A stretch of DNA of 64,000 nt, from positions 60,338,754 through 60,402,753 of the forward strand of contig OY997596.1 in assembly GCA_963921825.1 (NCBI GenBank). Reading direction: 5' to 3'. Below are positions 57,471 to 64,000 of the stretch, in pieces. Below the pieces are notes generated by a model that was not told the DNA's origin, made no database searches, and saw nothing but the letters and a program-made list of their open reading frames with translations. Position numbers and translations under genes: made by a program. Position 1 is the first letter of the stretch, and every line of letters begins with the position of its first letter. This DNA is from Erodium maritimum. Its lineage: Eukaryota > Streptophyta > Magnoliopsida > Geraniales > Geraniaceae.

Positions 57471-58316
57471 TCAATCTTTTCATTTCCAAATAATTTACAT
57501 TTTGGGTCAATAATAAGTTTATTAAATTATAGATTTGATAGGTAATAGTGATATAAACTATGTTATTAAGGAATGTGTTCTTGGAGGATATTTGTATTTT
57601 TCTTCTTCTTATCTTTTAAGGTGATGTTACTGTGTTGATCGATGGTGCGCATGGGTCGGATATGTTCTAAAATTTCAAACCCTAAGTTACCCGTGTTTTT
57701 CTGAACGGTTTAGTACAATTTGGTTCTTTGAAGGGATTACAATTTTAATCGATTCGTCAAAACAAACGTTATGGATCTAAGAAATAAAAATTGCACTTCA
57801 CATATATTAGTGACTATAAATCCATGATGTAAACAAAATTTACACTTGAATGAATCCGTTGTCAGACTTTACACAACGTTAACGAATAGGTACCAAACCG
57901 TGGTCAAATGCTTGAAAATGTATTATATAATAAAAATTTATGTTAGCATATTATCTAATAAATAAATGTTTGACATACTATTATATTATAAAAAACATTA
58001 AGGCATCATCTTGCAAACAAATGTTTAACACGATATTATTTTTAAATTTTCTTTTATTTATTTATTTTCAATTAAAACTCTTAAGCATATGTATTTGATT
58101 TTCCACCGGTGGAACCTCACCAAACAACAATAAATTCCATATCTTTTTTCATACGTGAAACAAATATGACTTATTTAATCATAACAAAAAATAAAGTATC
58201 AAAACATTTCTATATACACCCCCAAACTACCCCATAATTAATCTTATCACCATCTCCTTCACACGAAGCTCCTGGTTCTCTCCTAAACAACCTCCACGAA
58301 GAAAATCTCATCAGCC

Positions 58317-59225
58317 ATGGCGTTGACCAGATCTGGGCTCTCTCCTTTGACCACCTCGCTCCTCTCTCTTCTCTTCATAACAACAGTAAGCACTTCCGTG
58401 TACTCGCCCGTATCGGATTAATTTAAATTTTATCTAAATTTAAATTTGTTATTACAGCATCTCCAGAACTGTGCTGGTTCGAGAACAACAACGTTGTTGC
58501 AGTTCCACGACCATGACGTGGCCGACGATCCGTCGGTACACGTGTTCTTCAACCTCGGAGACCTCCAGATCGGGAACAACATGTCCGTGTACTTCGCGAG
58601 GCCGGACGCGAAAGCCTCGCCTCCTCTTCTTACTCGAGGAGAAGCCGAAACGATGCCGTTTTCGTCCTCGGAGTTCCAGAAGCTTCTAGAACTCTTCTCT
58701 ATCTCCTCCGACTCTCCCCAGGCTAAGGCCATGGACTACACGCTGAAGCAATGCGAGCTCAAGGCGATACGAGGCGAGAGGAAGGCCTGTGCGACGTCGT
58801 TGGAGGCCATGCTCGACTTCGCGCGTGGCGTGCTGGGAGACGGCCACGTCAGGGTGTTGACCACGTCGCTGGGAGCGGGGTCAACGGAAACGGATGATCT
58901 GCTTCGAAACTACGTCGTTTTGGGGGTGAGGGAGGTTCGGAGTAGGAGGATGATTGGGTGCCATACGATGCCGTTTCCGTTTATGGTGTATTTTTGTCAC
59001 GCGCAGGAGAGTGGTAATAAGGTTTTTGAGGTGTCGTTGGGTGGGGCCCGCGGGGACACGGTGGAGGCTGTGGGTGTGTGCCACATGGACACTTCGGAGT
59101 GGAACCGGGACCACGTGTCGTTTCGGGTGCTTGGGGTTGAACCGGGGTCTGGGCCGGTTTGTCATTTCTTCCCGGCCGATAACCTGGTTTGGGTGGCTCC
59201 GGTTGGGGATGATGTGGTGGTATAA
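58317..59225 (+). CDS. BURP-domain protein, copy 2
   Basis: Two exons (58317-58385 and 58458-59225) join in phase 0 to 278 aa. Exon 1 encodes a signal peptide (MALTRSGLSPLTTSLLSLLF). The mature part starts HLQNCAGSRTTTLLQFHDHD, shorter and less His-rich than copy 1. The BURP domain starts near VHVFFNLGDLQIGNNMSVYF and has CH-x10-CH-x26-CH-x25-CH, exactly the spacing of copy 1 (CHTMPFPFMVYFCH, CHMDTSEW and CHFFPADNLVWV). The exon count, intron position and phase equal those of copy 1. A tandem or local duplicate is likely. The C-terminus extends slightly further (VAPVGDDVVV). TATATA at 58211-58216 may be its TATA box. Confidence 0.93.
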
Positions 59226-59639
59226 TTGGTTTGCTTTGTAGTGTGTAACTACTTTTTTTTAAGTACAAATAAGTACTCTTAAAAAAGTACAAGGGACTTT
59301 AGAAGTACAAAATGATTGAGAAACTATCGGTTTTGTTTGGTGGGTCGGAAATACCTCATCAACTTATTTGAAAACCGTTAGGAGCTCATGTAACCCATAT
59401 GCGCTTAATTGTCTTATGAGCGGGAGCAATGAACCTATTTGTTTTAAAATACAATTTTATAATATGTTTTTGTATTATGTTTTGACAAGATCATGTCTTG
59501 TTTAGATAGGACTGTACAATAAAAATATTATATTTAAGCTATACGAATAATTACAAAAAAATTAGGTTTAACGGAAAATCAGTTAAAGAGGTTGGACTAT
59601 AAATGCTAATATCAAGAAGGCTACACAATCCGAACATGC

Positions 59640-59880
59640 TTAGGCCATCAACAACCGCAGGCAGGAAAGTGCTGACTGGAAGCAATCGTCGACGAGGAGC
59701 TGGCTGGGAGGTCGTTGGCTGGGAGCTCAAGGCCGGCACTCATCGTCGGCTGGGAACAAAAATGTGAACAAAGGGGGTTACCACAAGCCAAGAAAAAGGC
59801 TTAGCATTGTAGGGTACTAGATGGGAGAGCTGGCTACAGGCCAACAAAAATAATTTTTTATTCTTCTCGCCAGCAACCAG
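59640..59880. repeat. Repeat with GCTGGGAG/GGCTGG words
   Basis: GGCCATCAACAACCGCAGG at the left suggests a GAGCAT-type MITE start; CTGGCTGGGAGGTCGTTGGCTGGGAGCTC is a small direct repeat. Boundaries not established. Confidence 0.35.
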
Positions 59881-60729
59881 TTATATGATTGTGGATGCCC
59901 TTATCGTTCTGACCGGAAAGCCAATTTCAAAGTTTATCGAGCATTATCGTCACAACAACCTTTCGTTGGAAGACCCCATATATTCACTTTGGTCATTGGT
60001 CCGTAAAACGACATCGTTTCACGGGTCACTTTTGTGTCTTTGTTCGTTGAGTCTTGTAATGTATATTCATCTCCCCCTCTCTTGCTCTTAACTCTAAACC
60101 ATCTTCAAGGTCTCGTCTCACTCTCGGAGCTGTACAATGGTGGCCGTAGCCATCACAGCTCCTTCCAGTGTCTCCATTGCTTCTTCCTCCTTCATTACTA
60201 GCAGGTACACCCCACACTCACACTTGTTCGTAAATATGAATCTATACATTTGCGAGCAGTTCATTAATTTTCGGACGCTCCTCCTCTGTAGAAGCTTGAA
60301 GAGGTCTGTAGATTCTGCAATTTCACATCTCCACGACGATTCTTCAAAACCTGGTACTTACCCATATCTCGAATTCCAAAATCATTGTGACCCATATTTG
60401 ATTTCGATTGTCATTTACGTCTCAGCTTAAATTATCGATACTGATACGTTTCTGGATTGACCCAGTTGGGTGTAAGCTCAAGGAACCAATTTGAACGAAT
60501 CTAGTTCAGGTTTGAGTCAATTCTATCCGATTTCTATTGTGAATTTGGAAAATCTGTACTTGTTTATTCCCAATTGATGCACATTGTTACTGTACTGTAT
60601 CTATCCAGGCATTTCCAGTTGATGCAGTGGGCTATGTTTAGGGCTTGATGGGAAAGAACTTGCTTGATGCTAATGGCAGGTTTGGTTCTTTCACACCTCT
60701 CTCATTGGTTCGTATGTATATGTTGATTT

Positions 60730-61175
60730 GGTATGATGTGTCTCACATCGGAAGTGTGTGGATGTATTGATCACTTGATGAACATATTGATGCATTCACC
60801 TATGAGTTTGGGTTCTTAGGTTGGATTAGGCTTTGACATGGTATCAGAGCCCTGGTTTGGGCCTGTATTAAGGAACCACTTCGATGTCTGAATGTGTCAT
60901 GTGTGAGGCATGCACGTGAGACGGTGAGAGGGAGTGTTATAACGTTTCCCACATCGAAAGTGTGCCTCCACCTATCAACCTGAACTTTTGGGTAGGATTA
61001 GGCTTTGACAATATCAGAGCTGGTTTGGGCTTATATTAAAGAACCTCCCCTCGATGTCCGAATGTGCCACGTGCGAGACCCGAAAGTGTGGTTGTGTTGG
61101 TCACTTGATAAACATATTGATGCCTCCACTTATCAGCTTGAGCTTTTGGGTTGAATTAGGCTTTGGCATAATTCA
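60730..61175. repeat. Degenerate repeat with TGGTATCAGAGC-type words
   Basis: Three imperfect units contain GTGTTG-TCACTTGATAAACAT, CTCCACTTATCAGC and GGATTAGGCTTTGAC. The second has TGGTATCAGAGCCCTGG, resembling an initiator-tRNA primer-binding site. No LTRs or coding sequence are evident. It lies inside the long second intron of the ClpP6 pseudogene. Confidence 0.45.
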
Positions 61176-62417
61176 TTGTTGGTTGTAGTTAGCTGTTCCG
61201 CCATTGCTAATCTATTGTGTTTGAAGATTGTGAACTGATTATATGCTTAAGGGAAATTTATCTATTGCTTGACAGTAACTTAATCTCTTGCAAAGAAATA
61301 CATGCTGAACAATGGCATATGTGTAGAGGTGATATTGAAGTCATAAAATGCCCTTGTCCTATTGACTTGCTCCATTGGTAACGATAGATTGGCGTAGGAA
61401 GCGCTGCATAGAATATAATTACGTGGTATAGTCTACATATCTTAACTTTTGTGGTTCGGTACATGAATCCATTTGTTGAACTTTTCTAGGCGTAGGCCGA
61501 ACTGAAAACATCATTTGATTAATTGTGGTAGAAGGTAATGAAGCTCTTTAAAACATATATATACATAGAGAGAGAGACCATCTACTGTAAAGTTACCGTT
61601 CTTAGGATATGAACGGAAAACTCATCTGGGCCATTAGATCAAGCGGATCCAACAACCTATGCTTTTTAGGGATTTTTAATGGTAAAAATAAATTTAGAGT
61701 TCTGCATATTTACAATTCATGCCAATTATGTCTTTTTTATACGAATCTTGATCATCTATTATACTTGATCTAATGACTCATATGGGTTTACAATTTACAT
61801 TTTATAGGTGAGTTTACACAGTTGATTGTATGCGGTGAGATTAAGGTAGAAACCCTTTCTTATAATGCAAAACAAGAAGCTGTCTTTAACCGTTTGATCA
61901 AAATAATGAACAGCTGAGATTGAATTGTACAAAAGATTTCATATTATCACAATATTTCATTTTCGGATACCGTAGATTTCTTGGTTTCTTCCTGGTGTGC
62001 ATTTTAAGCATGGTTTTCACCTGAGCTCATCCCTATATATGTGTATATACAGATGAAAGGTCCATAAATTTCATATATATTCTTGTATTTGCTGATCTTT
62101 TTCTCCCCTGTAATCAGTTATAGAGCGATCGAAGCCCAATCAGACAATCCTCCCATAATGCCATCGATGATGGCTCCAGGAGGACTTATGGACCTTGCAT
62201 CAGTATTACTCAGGAACCGAATAATCTTCATCGGGCAGCCAATCAATGCTCAAGTGGCTCGGCGAGAATGTGAAGTGCTAGGTGGACGAAATAGTCCATG
62301 CTCAACATGTCAGTTTCTCTCCCCTTTGTTGCAGGCTCTCTTTGGTTTCTGGAGAATTGCATAACATACCGATCTATCTTCACTTTGAAGTTAATTATGC
62401 ATGAACCTTTATACTTA

Positions 62418-62672
62418 GGGTTAATTATCTTTAGTACCCCTTATGTATTGGTAACGCTCTGAACAAAATTTTGGTCAAGTTTACGCCATTTTGATGATCC
62501 GTGACCAATTCATAAGGGGTATTAAATGTTCTGTTATCAATACATAAGGGATATTAAATGATCTTTGACCAATTCATAAAGGGTACTAAATGACAGTTAC
62601 CAAAACGGAGTGACGGTTATTGAACGTTACAAAACGCAGGGGTACAAAAAGGGTCCAAAAGGTAATTAACCC
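62418..62672. mobile_element. MITE family B, copy 2 (inside the ClpP6 pseudogene)
   Basis: The ends GGGTTAATTATCTTTAGTACC and GGTAATTAACCC are inverted. An exact 9-bp duplication TTATACTTA flanks it at 62409-62417 and 62673-62681. The middle has three imperfect TAAGGGTATTAAATG-type units. It lies where the ClpP6 catalytic exons are missing. Confidence 0.9.
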
Positions 62673-62867
62673 TTATACTTAATGGCCATTTCTTTCTGAT
62701 CATCTCATCTGATGCAGAAAATTGGCAAGATGCTCTAAGCCTTTACTGGCCAACTTCTTGAAGAAGTGCAACAGTACACTGAGGTTGACCATTTCTTATC
62801 TCCTGCTGAGGTAAAGTTCACACCTTTTGGTTTTATCTCATCTCAAAGGTGATAGTAACTAGGGATA

Positions 62868-63364
62868 ACTGCAAAAAGTACCCTTAGGTATTCATTTTTT
62901 GCAACATGTAGCTCTTTTTTTTGATAATTACAAAAACTTAACGTAAACTTGTCTCTTTGTTGTAATTTGTATAACATGATGATTTTCCCCTTACAATCCA
63001 GATTCGACACGGTGGCGCCACCATTCTTGTGGGCGACGTACAATACAGGCGCGCCACCGTGCACAGCCTCTCGCGCCTGATCACGAACAAAATCTTCGTG
63101 ATCTCCAGGAGCATTATCATTGTACCCTCGTTATTGTTCCTTATAAAATGTATAGAGGTCAAATACTTAAGGGAAAAAAAACATCATTTTACCATCCATT
63201 ATATGACACTTGAGGTCATATGACTAACGAAATGGAAAATTCCGTCCATTTTTACTAACAAAATCGCGTGACCAATACTTAAGGTAGTGTAGTGTTCATT
63301 TTGAAAACGCGGGTAGTATAGTGTCCGTGATCAATACTTAAGAGTAAGCTTCGATATTTAACCC
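62868..63364. mobile_element. Chimeric MITE: half of family F joined to half of family C
   Basis: The left part (62868-62995) is the left arm of family F (GGGATAACTGCAAAAAGTACC). The right part (63117-63364) is the right arm of family C, ending CTTCGATATTTAACCC. Between them is a GC-rich block with perfect hairpins GATCACGAA/TTCGTGATC and CACGGTGGCGC/GGCGCGCCACCGTG. This is not seen in other copies. Confidence 0.65.
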
Positions 63365-63679
63365 TATAATTTATGTGAGTATGATAGTAAACAAAAACGA
63401 ATAAAATTTAAATGCCTCGTTAAATATGTGACCATGTAAGAGTACTCGTGATGCAATATTACTGGTTAAAGTCGTCAATGTTAGGTGTGTCTACACACGA
63501 ATTAGAAGTAAAAGATCGAATATTACAGAAACAAAAATCTAATAATGTCGAGAACAACTCAAGATGGTGCTTAACCGTTGCTTGGTCCTATGGGATGACT
63601 CTTCTCGTCGTGAGGAGTGCGATCGAACATGATCTCAACAGTACAAAGGGGAGAATATATGTAATTCAGGGTCCCCTCC

Positions 63680-64000
63680 TGGTAAGAGCATCCACATCAA
63701 GGAGGGGCAGAACCCTGGACCCTGAGGCAGAACCCTCTGCTGACTGGGCAGGGTTCAGGGTTCTGCCCCCCTAAAAAAGGTGTGCTGCACATCAGAGGGG
63801 CTTGTATGGGGGGCTTGATTTTTAGAAATGCTGACTGTGTAATTAATTAAGCTTTTAACTGAATTGATAACGTTATTTTTAAATCGACAACTACTAAATA
63901 AAATATAAATAAATTTCAGTAATAAAAATAAAAAAATTAAAAAGATTAATTAAATAAAAAAAATACATAATTTAAACTGACAATTCATTTGGTCGTTATA
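63680..64000. repeat. GAGCAT-class MITE-like end
   Basis: AAGAGCATCCACATCAAGGAGG begins it, and GGCAGAACCCT words occur as inverted and direct copies (GGGTTCAGGGTTCTGCCCCCC). The rest runs out of the window in AT-rich DNA. Confidence 0.45.

Larger units (their letters stand above)
55000..58200. other. Intergenic, no gene seen
   Basis: AT-rich. Short ORFs at 55069-55394 lack conserved features. It contains MITE H copy 2 (56180-56675) and a minisatellite (57278-57470), listed separately. The stretch 58200-58316 is the BURP-2 promoter, with TATATA at 58211-58216. Confidence 0.5.
60137..62810 (+). pseudogene. CLPP6: Decayed plastid Clp protease subunit ClpP6
   Basis: Three upstream exon-like pieces keep the frame: 60137-60204 (transit-peptide-like MVAVAITAPSSVSIASSSF), 60292-60353, and 62126-62259, whose translation IEAQSDNPPIMPSMM and RNRIIFIGQPINAQVA matches ClpP6 well. 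After 62259 homology stops. A final piece, 62718-62810, reads KIGKML-stop-AFTGQLLEEVQQYTEV, matching the C-terminal KIDRMYAAFTGQPLEKVQQY region but with an in-frame TAA at 62736-62738. The roughly 100 residues carrying the catalytic Ser and His are missing between them. A family B MITE lies in the gap. ClpP6 is an essential plastid Clp core subunit, so an intact copy should exist elsewhere. The deletion and stop make this a pseudogene. Confidence 0.8.

Noticed and set aside
60730..61175. LTR retrotransposon at the TGGTATCAGAGC word
   Set aside because: No LTRs, gag or pol fragments; only short repeated words.
63448..63774. 108-residue plus-strand ORF
   Set aside because: Runs from AT-rich sequence into a GAGCAT MITE-like repeat; no domain; likely chance.
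1..64000. CRISPR array or prokaryotic operon
   Set aside because: Repeat spacing and splice-site structure are eukaryotic; tandem arrays have no unique spacers.

Overview
The window is nuclear DNA from a flowering plant, most likely a eudicot. The genes have many short introns with GT/AG borders, the intergenic DNA is AT-rich, and the proteins are plant types: phytochromobilin synthase, a PERK receptor kinase, BURP proteins, an organ-specific S2/P4 protein and a plastid ClpP6 relic. I cannot name the species from sequence alone.

Layout, left to right. 1-1640: the 3' end of an unidentified plus-strand gene with a LINE-type insertion in its last intron. 3610-8268 (+): cyclase-associated protein (CAP). 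10941-15956 (+): heterotrimeric G-protein beta subunit (AGB1 type). 17354-20935 (+): phytochromobilin synthase (HY2). 22151-30626 (+): proline-rich receptor-like kinase (PERK), whose gene is stretched by transposons in its introns. 31132-31578 (-): an unrecognised small membrane-protein ORF. 32594-35283 (+): Rab7 GTPase (RABG3 type). 36906-42957 (-): SWI/SNF subunit SWI3D. 43455-47730: mostly retroelement debris. 47817-48767 (+) and 58317-59225 (+): two BURP-domain paralogues. 50838-51211 (-): a two-exon organ-specific S2/P4-like gene lies between them. 60137-62810 (+): a decayed ClpP6 gene that has lost its catalytic core. For the multi-exon genes I placed splice sites by GT/AG borders, preserved reading frame and family conservation; predicted lengths (CAP 465 aa, G-beta 377 aa, HY2 348 aa, PERK 556 aa, Rab7 206 aa, SWI3D 927 aa) match their families.

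The genes are not an operon or a pathway cluster. Several act in signalling and trafficking (CAP on actin, G-beta, PERK, Rab7), one in light perception (HY2), one in chromatin remodelling (SWI3D) and the BURP and S2 genes in cell-wall or tissue-specific roles. Their proximity looks like ordinary plant gene order.

The most notable content is the transposon record. At least eight families of short fold-back elements (MITEs) are present, and many have target-site duplications that can be read directly. Several 9-bp duplications are exact and point to Mutator-type elements; others are 8 bp and point to hAT. Most sit inside introns, some nested, and one hAT MITE ends about 25 bp upstream of a TATA box. 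I found no CRISPR array, rRNA, tRNA gene or convincing novel multi-gene system.
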